64,000 nt of DNA, taken from contig CAIRDP010000054.1 of assembly GCA_903877385.1 (NCBI GenBank), forward strand, positions 1 to 64,000. The letters run 5' to 3'. Of the stretch, positions 25,861 to 37,329 are shown in pieces. This DNA comes from an uncultured Bacteroidales bacterium. Its GTDB lineage: Bacteria > Bacteroidota > Bacteroidia > Bacteroidales > FEN-979. A model generated the notes under the pieces. The model saw nothing but the letters and a program-made list of their open reading frames with translations. It made no database searches and was not told the origin of the DNA. Within the stretch, counting starts at the first letter, position 1, and each line of letters begins with the position of its first letter. Both the position numbers and the translations under genes were made by a program.

Positions 25861-26502
25861 TTATTCAGTTTTTTCCGCTTGAACTACCGCTGGCACTATG
25901 GGGGCCGCCGGTTTCACTTCCACCCCGGGAACCTCTTTGACCTTTGGTTTTGCTGTTGCTGTTTTCTTACCAACTGCTTTGATCTTCGGGGCTTTTTTCG
26001 GACCGGGTTTTGTCACTTTTTTCGGGGCCGGTTTGCTTTCCTTTTTCGGCTGGTCCTTGACCGGGGGAATTGTTTTTTTTACAACTGCTTTAGCTGGCTT
26101 TGCCTTCCTGTCCGCTTTTTTATCATTTTGCTTGGCCTCTGCAGCCTTCAAAGGAGCAACCTTAGCTGCAATAACTTTAGGGGCGGCTGCAATTTTGCCT
26201 TTTGATCCCTTTTTACGCCCTCTTTTCTTAGGCCTGCCCGGTTTGCCTTTTCCCTTTTTATCAGTTTCCGCTGATTTTTCAGCGGCAGTCTGTTTTATTT
26301 CAGGGCGAACTGTTTTGGCAGGACGGCCTCTGCCTTTTTTCTTTTTTAATTCATTTTTTTGAGGAATATCACGCGAAATTCCACCGAGTCGGCTCAGGAT
26401 ATTTTTTATCTCTCCAACATATTTTTCTGCTTCAATAAGCTCAAGCTCGTATTGTCCCACAAGGAACTCCAGCTCTTCTACTGTGAATTTAATACTCGGC
26501 AT
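25861..26502 (-). CDS. Histone H1-like Lys/Ala/Pro-rich protein with AT-hooks
   Basis: 213 aa. A short acidic-helical N-terminal domain (MPSIKFTVEELEFLVGQYEL..., about residues 1-45) is followed by a long disordered tail of Lys, Ala and Pro repeats. Two AT-hook cores are visible: GRGRPAK (about 58-64) and KPGRPKKRGRKKG (about 87-99). The tail resembles eukaryotic histone H1 C-termini and bacterial HctB/AlgP-type nucleoid proteins. I infer DNA compaction or RNA/DNA binding. The N-terminal domain may oligomerise. The gene has a textbook promoter and terminator, so it is probably well expressed. The 154-aa antisense ORF (25898-26362) is a low-complexity shadow. Confidence 0.7.
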   Translation of the reverse strand: MPSIKFTVEELEFLVGQYELELIEAEKYVGEIKNILSRLGGISRDIPQKNELKKKKGRGRPAKTVRPEIKQTAAEKSAETDKKGKGKPGRPKKRGRKKGSKGKIAAAPKVIAAKVAPLKAAEAKQNDKKADRKAKPAKAVVKKTIPPVKDQPKKESKPAPKKVTKPGPKKAPKIKAVGKKTATAKPKVKEVPGVEVKPAAPIVPAVVQAEKTE

Positions 26503-26537
26503 GTTTTTAGGATTAAATTAAATACTGGTAATTTCCG

Positions 26538-26568
26538 CAAATGTAATATTGAATTCCATAAATTCAAA
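26538..26568 (-). promoter_or_regulatory. Promoter of the H1-like gene
   Basis: Minus strand TTTG (26568-26565), 19-nt spacer, TACATTTG (26545-26538): consensus Bacteroidota promoter, with a leader of about 30 nt to the ATG. Confidence 0.78.
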
Positions 26569-26671
26569 AATAATAATAATTTGGATTATTACAATCAGCT
26601 GAAAATAAAATACCTCCTTGTATTACTTGCCTGTGACCGGAGTCCCTGAATGAAGGGGATCGTAAAAATGT

Positions 26672-26702
26672 TTTGCAGTATTCAATACATTTTGTAATTT
26701 TG
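26672..26702 (+). promoter_or_regulatory. Promoter of tRNA-Glu
   Basis: TTTG (26672-26675), 19-nt spacer, TAATTTTG (26695-26702), 18 nt before the tRNA 5' end. It has the same geometry as the tRNA-Gly promoter. Confidence 0.82.
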
Positions 26703-26720
26703 CACTCCCAAAAAGATCTT

Positions 26721-26792
26721 GGCCCGTTCGTCTAACGGTTAGGACGTCAGGTTTTCATCCTGGTAATAGGGGTTCGATTCCCCTACGGGCTA
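26721..26792 (+). tRNA. tRNA-Glu (anticodon UUC)
   Basis: 72 nt. Acceptor GGCCCGT/ACGGGCT with a G-U first pair and discriminator A, D-arm TCTAACGGTTAGGA, anticodon stem-loop CAGGTTTTCATCCTG (TTC), T-arm AGGGGTTCGATTCCCCT. CCA is not encoded. It marks the left edge of the accessory stretch. Confidence 0.96.
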
Positions 26793-26807
26793 CACAAAAT
26801 CAAAATT

Positions 26808-26841
26808 AAACCCTGTAAATTAACAACTTACAGGGTTTTTT
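26808..26841 (+). terminator. Terminator after tRNA-Glu
   Basis: AAACCCTGTAA / TTACAGGGTTT, 9-nt loop, then a T-run. Confidence 0.88.
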
Positions 26842-27120
26842 CTTTCCAAGGGGGCAAATGAAACTTGCTTTTTCATAGGTTCCAATTGCATTCAGGTTGC
26901 AGCCTACTAACATTACAAACAAGGATATCTAGGAATTACTTTCAAAATAATCATATCCTAAGCACCCATCTGCGTCTATCATGTTATGTTAAATACAAAC
27001 GGACTCGTTGTACTGAGGGAAGGGAAATGCCGGCTACCTGGAATGCTTGCAAGTTTGGGATACGATTGCGGCCTGGACTGCTTGCGACCATCCTGCACTA
27101 TTATTTGCAACTGAAATAAA
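26842..27120. other. Non-coding stretch after tRNA-Glu, nothing recognised
   Basis: No credible ORF (the 84-aa ORF at 26865 has no recognisable features), no duplicate of the tRNA 3' end seen by eye, no integrase. Possibly the decayed left end of the accessory region. Confidence 0.4.
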
Positions 27121-27292
27121 CAATTAATACACCGGGTACGAGGAACGAAGCACCGGGTGTATACCAATTGTAAGAATCCGGAGCAACGGCTAAGCCTGAA
27201 CGAATAAACGGTGAAGCCGTGAGGAGCTTGCGACGAAACGGAGCGGAACCGCCGAAATGAGTGAAGTGATTAGCTATTGCGGAGGGAAGATA
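27121..27292. repeat. GA-rich structured non-coding element
   Basis: It begins with an imperfect inverted repeat, CAATTAATACACCGGGT ... CACCGGGTGTATACCAATTG (27121-27170), and continues with GC-rich short hairpins (ACGGTGAAGCCGT, GCGGAACCGC) in a purine-biased sequence with many GAA/TGA steps (GAACGAATAAACGGTGAAG, GAAATGAGTGAAGTGA). Its composition is clearly different from the AT-rich flanks. It has no plausible coding frame. It resembles the structured repeats found near mobile DNA, but I cannot assign it to a known RNA or element family. Confidence 0.45.
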
Positions 27293-27372
27293 TCTTGTGG
27301 AAAACTAAGTTTAAATTTTCAGACATTTTTATTGAAGTTTAACTTGATCTTTTTCATCGATAATATCAGTTT

Positions 27373-29226
27373 TTAATCAGGTTTATTCCTTATATCAATG
27401 GGAAAGATCACTTTAAGACTTATATTTCTTCCCATGTCATAGATCCCCGATCGACCGGTCGTATTATCCGGGTAAGGTTCAAAGTATTTTAACCTGCTCA
27501 GGTGCGACTGATAAGCCACATCAAAAATGTTAGTCACCGCCAGATGAATACTGCAGATGACATGACCATTTTTTCTTGTCACATCACCACCAATTCCTGC
27601 ATCAAATAAAGTATAACCAGGGGTTGGTGTTTCTGTATTATCAGCAATATAGGCCCTGTTCTGCGCTGCATAATACTCCATGGCAATTCTGGCATAAATG
27701 GAAGATAAACCCTTTATCCCTTTGTCGAATTCGACCCGTAACTCAGTATGTGTATGCAATGGTGGAATGAAAGGCAGGTACCTGGAACTATCAGTTATCT
27801 TAACCCCGTTTCCTCCCTGATTAATTGCATAGACGACTGATAAGGAGTTTTCAAAATGCATCCACTTGAAAAAATGAATATCGAGGCTTGCCTCTCCTCC
27901 ATATAATACGGCCTGGGATTGCTGGAACTTAAATGTTTGGTTTCCTGGTACTATGATTGAATCCTGCCCTCGCTTATTCAGGACTTTATGGTTAAAAATA
28001 TAATTGCTTATATTATTGTAGAATGCCTCTACACTAACTATAACCGGTTTGGATGTATAAAACAAGCCAAGGTCTCCCTGCAGGCTGAATTCCGGCTTAA
28101 AGTCAGAATTGCCTATTTGATACATGTTGGTTCCGGGATGAACTCCGTTAGCAGATATTTCTTCAATATTTGGGGCTCTGAAACCACGGGCAACATTAAC
28201 CTTGGCACTGAAGTTTTTAGCAATGTTGTAAGTTATTCCCAGGCTTGCCGAAAGACCTGAATAGGTATGTTTAAAGTCCGAAAACTTCTTATCAGCCCCT
28301 ACAGTATCTGGCGGAAACACCTGCATATCAAAACCTGTAGTTGGATCTGGCCTGGTAAACATCTGGTCATTCCTGAAAAACCGCATGTCATATCTCACCC
28401 CTGCGCTGATGTCAATCTTTTTAAATGATTTCTTTACAAGCAGAAAAGGCCCCAGATCAAATTGCCGGTAATCCGGAATGATGAACTCCGTGCCTTTGTT
28501 TGAATTGATCTGGTACATCCCGTTAACACCCGGAGTAATTTCCCATCCGGCGAGTTCGGGTAAATAATATTTCAGATCGTAGGTGATGGTATTTAAGTGC
28601 AGATCCAGACCGGGAGTCTCCGCTGCCTGCGGATGGCTGAATTCCTGTCGGTGATTGAACTGGTATCCGAGAATAATACCGATTTTACTGCCATCAAGAT
28701 AAATACTTGAAGTCGAGTAGATCTTATAATGCTGTATATAGCCATTGATCTTCTCAAAGATCAGCCCAAGGACCGAAGCATTGATCAATGTTTTGTTATC
28801 CTCCTGGATCTCTTCTGAGCCTTCACCAGCAAAATCATAGGCATCCAGAAATTCAAATAAGTACTGAAGTCCGCTGAGCTTTCCTGTGCGTTTCTTACCA
28901 TTGTTGTGTTTCAGGACCGTTGAGGAAATGATCGGCAATAACGCATGATCTTGAAGGTTGCTGGTGAAGATGGTCAACTGCTCAAGTTCAGTCGGCTCGA
29001 AAAGCGAGGAATTCAGATAGGGTATCTTGCTGAATAAATTTGCCATTTCAGCATCCCTTTCCTCTGACTTCCTTGCAAGAACACGGAAAAACAGGTTGTC
29101 CAGGTCATCATATCCATCAATCCGTCCAGTTTTCATAAACCCATATTCCTTATCACCCTTGTGATAACGGATAAGTTGGGCTTCCAGCAGTTTCAGGAAA
29201 AGGATCCGGTTCAGCCAGGTGATCAC
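27373..29226 (-). pseudogene. Chimeric ORF: type IIG R-M fragment fused to a TonB-dependent receptor C-terminus
   Basis: 617-aa open frame made of two unrelated pieces. Residues 1-163 (28738-29226) continue an Eco57I-type restriction-modification protein: NRILFLKLLEAQLIRYH, IPYLNSSLFEPTELEQ, LFEFLDAYDFAGEGSEEIQ, ASVLGLIFEKINGY. In that family the last block is followed by KDGSFFTPG and the methyltransferase motifs; here it switches at about 28738 into the outer-membrane barrel of a TonB-dependent receptor (QHYKIYSTSSIYLDGSKIGIILGYQFNHRQEF ... AGVRYD ... VNVARGFRAPNIEEISANG ... YTLFDAGIGGDV). The receptor's signal peptide, TonB box and plug are absent; the R-M catalytic domains are absent. Neither half can work. 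The start is a GTG overlapping the previous ORF's stop, so this is a deletion scar (or an assembly join), not a gene. Confidence 0.85.
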
Positions 29227-30194
29227 CAGTTCGAGGGAAACATTAATAGCCTTTCTGCATAGGTTTCACCAAAAAATACCGGTTGATTCAACCGGGAGAT
29301 TTTATCCCGGGTGTCGAGTTGTAAAATAGTATTTTCCATGAGTGAGCCCGGATCACGCTGCCCCTCATTTTTGCGCTCAATGATCTTTTTGCTTCCCGAT
29401 TTTATTTCTGTTAGACCAATGATATGAAGTAGTTCGGAATAAAAGGTCTTATCAAGCGAGTTGCTGTCATTTAAAAATGGAAGCTTAAGAAGATGTTCCG
29501 GGGAAAGAACTTTAAAAAGTGCAATTAGTTTCGTGTCATCGGTTTTATCTTCATTCCTTAATGGAGTTTCATAAAGGCGGAAATCGAAATACGTAAATGA
29601 AATTTCAGAAGCGATGCCCGAAATAAAGGGTTCTGCAATTGAATTATAGAAAAAATCTGTTGTAGTTCCTGCCAGCCGGCCTTCTTCAAAGTCAGTAAAC
29701 TGTTTTACCAAACCCTTATTTTGGGCAAATGTCTTTTCAAAGACCGTTGCATCAAAAATGTACCATTCATAAACATTTGTTGCGATAAGGTGTTTTATCT
29801 CCAGGTTTCCGCCTGTAATTCTTTCCCGAAGATAATAAAGAATCAACTCCTGAAATGCTTTGGCATTCAGGTCATCCTTCTGTATCATCTCGCTTTTATT
29901 GCCTGGTTTCTTAACTTCAATCAGAACTCCGGGCATACTTTTAGAATCATGTCCGGTGTGAATTACCAGATCGTTACGGCCTTTGGTGTTGAGATAAAAT
30001 TTTGGTGAATAAAAAGTATTCTTTAAAAAATCACCCAGGTCATTTTTGTTATGTTCCTCTGATTCTTTTTCATCTAACCCATCCAATAACCCAATTAGAT
30101 TATTCTTGAAAAGTTCTATCTCACTACGGGAAGGTTTTACCTTCAGGTAGACCTTGTTGAGTGATTTTCGAGGAGTTACAGGGGAAGTAATCAT
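29223..30194 (-). pseudogene. 5' part of an Eco57I-type (type IIG) restriction-modification gene, frameshifted
   Basis: 323 aa. It matches the N-terminal region of single-chain type IIG restriction-methylation proteins: a DUF7149-like start (VKPSRSEIELFKNNLIGLLDGL), then the nuclease-like segment HNKNDLGDFLKNTFY ... LVIHTGHDSKSMPGVLIEVKKPGNKSEM, which has the D-x(n)-E-x-K arrangement of PD-(D/E)XK nucleases (GVLIEVKKP), and LKHLIATNVYEWYIFDA. It ends prematurely at FPSNW-stop, where the family continues with a helix like that at the start of the next ORF; a one-base change in TTTCCCTCGAACTGG restores the frame. Downstream DNA methyltransferase motifs (I, NPPY) are missing through the fusion described above. 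Its DNA specificity and activity are lost. Confidence 0.8.
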
Positions 30195-30265
30195 TATCGA
30201 AAAGTTAAACAGAAAACAAATTTCTACTTTATTTTAATATGCCTGTCGATATAGCTTTGGTCCTT

Positions 30266-30290
30266 GCTAAATTTACCATGAAAATTTAGC
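30266..30290 (-). terminator. Stem-loop after katG, possible weak terminator
   Basis: Perfect 9-bp stem GCTAAATTT ACCATGA AAATTTAGC, 22 nt past the katG stop. It lacks a T-run, so termination is uncertain. Confidence 0.4.
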
Positions 30291-30311
30291 TGCAGAATTA
30301 AGAAAATAATC

Positions 30312-32985
<2,674 letters not shown>

Positions 32986-33008
32986 AACTATAGATAATTA
33001 CTATTAAC

Positions 33009-33023
33009 AGAGAATAATTCTTA
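33009..33023. promoter_or_regulatory. PerR/Fur-type operator (7-1-7 box)
   Basis: AGAGAAT A ATTCTTA: the centre AGAAT-A-ATTCT is a perfect palindrome and the whole is close to the PerR box TTAGAATnATTCTAA. It lies between the -7 element and the regulator's start codon, where a bound protein would block initiation of the perR-katG operon. Confidence 0.65.
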
Positions 33024-33035
33024 TTAAAGATTAAA

Positions 33036-33043
33036 CAAAGATA
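33036..33043 (-). promoter_or_regulatory. -7 element of the perR-katG operon
   Basis: Minus strand TATCTTTG (33043-33036), matching TAnnTTTG. TTTTG lies about 22 nt further upstream. The start codon is 50 nt downstream and the operator lies in between. Confidence 0.6.
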
Positions 33044-33062
33044 CAAACAAAAAATACGGAAT

Positions 33063-33221
33063 TTACAAAAGGGAGGAAAAAAAGATGGCATTTGCCTGGT
33101 AAACGGCCTTACCATCATGCATCGTTTTTACAAAGATGGTACCATGCCCATCGTTTTTATCACAAGATGCAGTAAGAACCAAAATGGCAATAATGCTATA
33201 TAAACAATAGTAAATCTTCAT
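33063..33221 (-). CDS. Short lipoprotein, probably a truncated gene
   Basis: 52 aa from the ATG at 33221 (the track starts at 33257). It has a complete lipoprotein signal with lipobox TASC, then DKNDGHGTIFVKTMHDGKAVYQAN, which reads like the first beta strands of a carboxypeptidase-regulatory-like domain, before ending abruptly. I think it is the stump of a longer lipoprotein gene cut at the boundary with the perR promoter. It starts 14 nt after the RND pump stop and would be the last gene of the efflux operon. A genuine small lipoprotein cannot be excluded. Confidence 0.45.
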   Translation of the reverse strand: MKIYYCLYSIIAILVLTASCDKNDGHGTIFVKTMHDGKAVYQANAIFFSSLL

Positions 33222-33234
33222 TTCGAACGGATAA

Positions 33235-36200
33235 TCATGGGTTGACCTGACTTTCATTCCGATATGTCAGAAAATATAATACCGGGGTAATGAAAACAGT
33301 AATCAGTAATGACATAAACAGCCCCCCTACGATAACAGTGGCAAGGGGCCTTTGTACATCAGAGCCAACACCTGTATTTAAGGCAGCCGGTAGCAAACCG
33401 ATAATGGCAATAAGCATGATCAGGAACACAGGTTTGATCTGGACCATAGAGCCTTTAATGACAACGTCATAAAGTGAACCGGCATGCTTCTCCCTGATGC
33501 GGTTAAGATAGCTTACAAGGAGGACTCCCGACATGACTGAAACTCCGGAAAGAGATACAAAACCAACCCCTGCCGAAATACTGAAATTCATACCCCTGAG
33601 CAGCAGGGTCAATATTCCACCAAGGATAGCGAAGGGGATAGCTGAGAGCACGATCAGAACATCTTTATACTTATACCTGAAAAAGATCAACAGGGTAAAA
33701 AAGATCAGAAGCATGGTTATCGGGACAATGAAAAGAAGCCTGTCTTTAGCTCTGCGCAGGTTTTCAAATTGCCCGCCCATACTCCAGTAATAATCTTTGG
33801 GCAATTTGACCTGTTGTTCAATCTTTCTTTGGATCTCTCCTGCAAAACTTCCCTGGTCTCTACCACGTATATTCGTTTTGACAGTGATCTGGCGTTGGTC
33901 TTCGTCCCTGAAAATTATAGATTGGCCTTCACGAAGATTGATAGAAGCAACCTGTGCAAGAGGTATTCTCATACCGGTCTTTGTGGGAATTATAATTTTG
34001 CCTATTTGTTCGGGAGTGCTACGGCTTTCCTTGGTAAACCTGAGGATAATATCAAAATGACGTTCATCCTCCCATAATGAGCTAACAGGTAATCCGCCTA
34101 TGGCCATTTCCAGCACGGCATTGATATCCGAGACATTGATGCCGTATCGGGCAGCTGCAATCCGGTTAACTTCAACCACCAGCTGGGTTTGTTTCTTCTC
34201 CTGTTCAATACCTGTTTCAGAAGCTCCGCGGATATGTTTTGCAATGCCAAGGATCTTTTCGCCGTATTTTCTGAGTGTATCCAGGTTTTTCCCTGTCACA
34301 AAAACTGCCAGATCGGAAGAAGAGCCTGTTGCGTTTTCAGTTACCATATCGATGATAGGCTGGGTGATGGAAAAGCTGGCTCCCGGAAATAATTCCTCAA
34401 GTTTCTTTTTAATCTCGAGTACGAGTTCCTTTTTCGTTCTTCCTGAAACCCATGTGTTATAAGGCTGTTTGAGCTGAACCATAGCCTCAATGCGGTTCGG
34501 CCCGAACGGGTCAGTACCGTCATCATTTCTGCCAAGCTGCGTCATCACTCCCTTCACTTCATCAAAACGAGATAACTCTGACCGGATCAGTCCGGGGTAC
34601 TGATTTGCGGCTTCTAATGAAATTCCGGATGGAAGGTAAAATCTAACCCATATACATCCTTCATCCAGTTCAGGTAAGAACTCGGTTCCAAGTTTGGATC
34701 CCAGGTAAAATCCGGAGACCAGAAAAATTATTGATCCTGTAATAGCCAGTGCGGGGAACCTCAGAAGAAGAGTAAGAGTTTTATTATAGGATGAGGAAAT
34801 TGCCGACCAGATTAGATTTTTATGCTCCGGTTTTACCTTTTTACTGATATAGGAAAACAGAACAGGCGCCAGGGTAATGGCATATATCATTGAACCGAAA
34901 ATGGCATAGGCAAGTGTATAAGCCATAGGAGAAAATAAACGCCCCTCAACCCTTTGCAGCGTGAACATCGGCAATAATGCAAGGATGATTATAAAAATGG
35001 AGAACAAGATTTGCATCTGTACTTCCCTGGCTGAATGAAGGATTATATTTTTCACATTATACTGTTCATTCAGGCTGTTTTTCCCGATTGTCAGATTTCT
35101 GGTTATGGCTTCAATCATCACGATGGAGGCATCCACAATAAGTCCGAAGTCAATAGCTCCCAATGACAACAGGTTGGCAGGAATACCAGTCAGGTACATG
35201 GTGATGAAAGCGAAAAGCAGTGAGAAAGGAATTGCCAGCGCTGAAATTAAAGCTGCACGCCAGTTTCCTAATAAAATAGTCAGGATAATAAGGACAATAA
35301 TGATGCCTTCAAAAATTGTTTTGGCAACCGTATGCACCGTAAGGTTAACCAGTTCAGTTCTGTTATAATAAGTTATTACCTGAATACCTTTGGGCAGAAT
35401 ATGGTTGAGTTCATCAACTTTTTCAAATACATTCTTCATGGTACTAGAAGGATTGGAGAATTTTTTCAACAGTACAATTCCTTCTATCCCCATATTCCGT
35501 GAAACTCCCCGGGACTTATCGACATAACCGAGAATGCCGGTGGGAGGGAGGTTGCCTGTTTCAACGGAGGCAACGTCCCTGATCAGTACAGGAACTCCAT
35601 CATGGTTGTCAACAACAATATTTTCAATGTCCTCAGTCCTGGCAATTCGTCCTATTCCTCTGATATTCATTTGGGATGAACCCACCCGGATAAAATTCCC
35701 ACCGGTATTTTTATTATTATTGGTGATGGCATCTGCAATATCCTGAACCTTTAATTGAAATTTTTCAAGCTTGATGGGATCTATGATAACCTGGTACTGT
35801 TTGAGTAGTCCACCGAAATTTGCCACATCTACCACCCCGTCGGCCTGGAGCAGTTTAGGGATTACAACGTAATCTTGAATTTCCCTCAGGTAAGTAAGGG
35901 GAATGCTGTCGGGAGCCTCAAGAACATATCGAAAGATTTCCCCCATGGCCATGGTCATTGGGGCAAGTTCCGGTTCAATGCCTTCGGGCAGGTCAATCCC
36001 CTTAAGTTTCTCAATAACCAGTTGCCGTGCAAGATAAATATTGGTCTGATCATTAAAAGTCAGAGTAACAATTGACAATCCGAAAATGGTCCTGGACCGT
36101 TTCGAAATGATCCCTGGCACGGTATTCAGTGCTCTTTCAACCGGAATTGTAACTTGCTGCTCCATTTCCTCTGAAGGTAGGCCATTGGCCTGGGTGATAA

Positions 36201-36342
36201 CCCCTACCTCGTTATCGCTGATATCCGGGTAAGCTTCAATTTCCAGCTGAAACCATGCCCAGATTCCTGCTCCCACAACCATGACAGCCACGATCAATGT
36301 AACCGCCCTATGTTTGAATATAAAGTTGATGATCCTGTTCAT
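33235..36342 (-). CDS. Heavy-metal efflux RND transporter (CusA/CzcA family)
   Basis: 1035 aa inner-membrane proton-driven pump. Twelve TM segments in the RND pattern: TM1 near residues 10-30, then a large periplasmic loop, TM2-6 from about 340, a second loop and TM8-12 at the C-terminus. The TM4 signature GAIDFGLIVDASIVMIEAITRNL carries the acidic residues of the heavy-metal subfamily proton relay, with ALLPMFTLQRVEGRLFSPMAYTLAYAIFGS before TM6. Full length. The stop of the adaptor gene is 1 nt upstream. The metal (Cu, Ag, Zn, Co, Cd or Ni) cannot be decided. Confidence 0.93.
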   Translation of the reverse strand: MNRIINFIFKHRAVTLIVAVMVVGAGIWAWFQLEIEAYPDISDNEVGVITQANGLPSEEMEQQVTIPVERALNTVPGIISKRSRTIFGLSIVTLTFNDQTNIYLARQLVIEKLKGIDLPEGIEPELAPMTMAMGEIFRYVLEAPDSIPLTYLREIQDYVVIPKLLQADGVVDVANFGGLLKQYQVIIDPIKLEKFQLKVQDIADAITNNNKNTGGNFIRVGSSQMNIRGIGRIARTEDIENIVVDNHDGVPVLIRDVASVETGNLPPTGILGYVDKSRGVSRNMGIEGIVLLKKFSNPSSTMKNVFEKVDELNHILPKGIQVITYYNRTELVNLTVHTVAKTIFEGIIIVLIILTILLGNWRAALISALAIPFSLLFAFITMYLTGIPANLLSLGAIDFGLIVDASIVMIEAITRNLTIGKNSLNEQYNVKNIILHSAREVQMQILFSIFIIILALLPMFTLQRVEGRLFSPMAYTLAYAIFGSMIYAITLAPVLFSYISKKVKPEHKNLIWSAISSSYNKTLTLLLRFPALAITGSIIFLVSGFYLGSKLGTEFLPELDEGCIWVRFYLPSGISLEAANQYPGLIRSELSRFDEVKGVMTQLGRNDDGTDPFGPNRIEAMVQLKQPYNTWVSGRTKKELVLEIKKKLEELFPGASFSITQPIIDMVTENATGSSSDLAVFVTGKNLDTLRKYGEKILGIAKHIRGASETGIEQEKKQTQLVVEVNRIAAARYGINVSDINAVLEMAIGGLPVSSLWEDERHFDIILRFTKESRSTPEQIGKIIIPTKTGMRIPLAQVASINLREGQSIIFRDEDQRQITVKTNIRGRDQGSFAGEIQRKIEQQVKLPKDYYWSMGGQFENLRRAKDRLLFIVPITMLLIFFTLLIFFRYKYKDVLIVLSAIPFAILGGILTLLLRGMNFSISAGVGFVSLSGVSVMSGVLLVSYLNRIREKHAGSLYDVVIKGSMVQIKPVFLIMLIAIIGLLPAALNTGVGSDVQRPLATVIVGGLFMSLLITVFITPVLYFLTYRNESQVNP

Positions 36343-36343
36343 C

Positions 36344-37327
36344 TCAGATACCTAAGCAGATTCCTTTAAGTAAAAAAACATTGCTTGTCACTACATTCTC
36401 GCCCGGTTTCAATCCTTCAGATATTTCAATATAATCCCCGGTTTCAGTAGAAATACTGACTTCTCTTCGTTCAAATTGAAGAAGACTGTGCATAATGAAA
36501 ACATAGAATTTTGCATTTGAACTGAAGACAGCTTTTTTCGGGACCATCAGCCCCTGGTGAGGCATCTCGAACCGTACATTTGCATACATCCCAGGCCGGA
36601 TTTTCTCCTGCGGGTCAATGAGTGATAACCTGACCCGGAGCTTCCTGGTTTCCATATTCATGACTTCAGCTATCACATCAATATTCGCGGTGATGAATTC
36701 ATTGGGGAAACTGGGAAACTCAAGCATGTATTTTTGCCCTTTTTTAATTACGTTCATTTCAGATTCAGGCAGATCGCAAATCAGCCAGACCGTCCCTCTG
36801 GGTGAGTTGTTTAAATTTTCAGGATTCAAACCTGATTCCCTGAGTTTGGCCTCATTTTCAGCCAGTGAAGTTTTAATATTCAATAATTCAGCGGATGCAT
36901 CATTCAGTTCTTTCCCTGTTGCTGCCCCGTTTTTATAAAGATCATTGACCCTGTCGAAATTAAGTTTTGATGTCTTCAGCAATGTTTGATTCTGCAAATA
37001 GGAAGAATATACACTGGTAAGCTCTGGGCTATTGAAAAGTATTAGATTTGAATTTTTATCTTCTGAAGACTGGTGGACTCTCCCGATAACTGTAGCAGGG
37101 GCCAGGAAACCCAACGTGGTTTTTTTAATATTTGCAACCTCGGTAAGAAAGAGAGCCGCTTTCTTACTTCCTGATGGAAATTCAATCCAACTGCCATTTT
37201 CTTTAACCACTGGTTCATCATTGGCGGGTTGAACCACGTAATTTGACTGTTTATCACGGGAGCATCCGCATAAACATATTACAATAACAACAAGGCAATA
37301 GAATAAAGGATTGATTTTCGGTCTCAT
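36344..37327 (-). CDS. RND efflux periplasmic adaptor (CusB/CzcB-like) lipoprotein
   Basis: 327 aa from the ATG at 37327 (the track start at 37351 lies upstream of a normal signal). The lipoprotein signal MRPKINPLFYCLVVIVICLCGC has lipobox LCGC. It carries a coiled-coil hairpin (LLKTSKLNFDRVNDLYKNGAATGKELNDA ... ENEAKLRESGL), then the beta-barrel with TVWLICDLPESEM and KIRPGMYANVRFEMP, ending in LLKGICLGI. This short form without extra metal-binding domains is common in Bacteroidota. It bridges the inner-membrane pump and the TolC-like channel. Confidence 0.9.
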   Translation of the reverse strand: MRPKINPLFYCLVVIVICLCGCSRDKQSNYVVQPANDEPVVKENGSWIEFPSGSKKAALFLTEVANIKKTTLGFLAPATVIGRVHQSSEDKNSNLILFNSPELTSVYSSYLQNQTLLKTSKLNFDRVNDLYKNGAATGKELNDASAELLNIKTSLAENEAKLRESGLNPENLNNSPRGTVWLICDLPESEMNVIKKGQKYMLEFPSFPNEFITANIDVIAEVMNMETRKLRVRLSLIDPQEKIRPGMYANVRFEMPHQGLMVPKKAVFSSNAKFYVFIMHSLLQFERREVSISTETGDYIEISEGLKPGENVVTSNVFLLKGICLGI

Positions 37328-37329
37328 GA

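Noticed and set aside
25898-26362. 154-aa plus-strand ORF, hydrophobic and repetitive
   Set aside because: Antisense of the Lys/Ala/Pro-rich H1-like tail; its regular Phe/Gly/Ala pattern merely mirrors the Lys/Pro/Ala codons.
26842-27372. Integrase or att site of a tRNA-targeting element
   Set aside because: No integrase ORF and no visible copy of the tRNA-Glu 3' end; kept only as a structured element.
36344-37327. Adaptor protein considered truncated because of its short length
   Set aside because: Short adaptors ending in LKG-x4-aromatic/hydrophobic are normal in Bacteroidota RND systems; the barrel and hairpin are complete.
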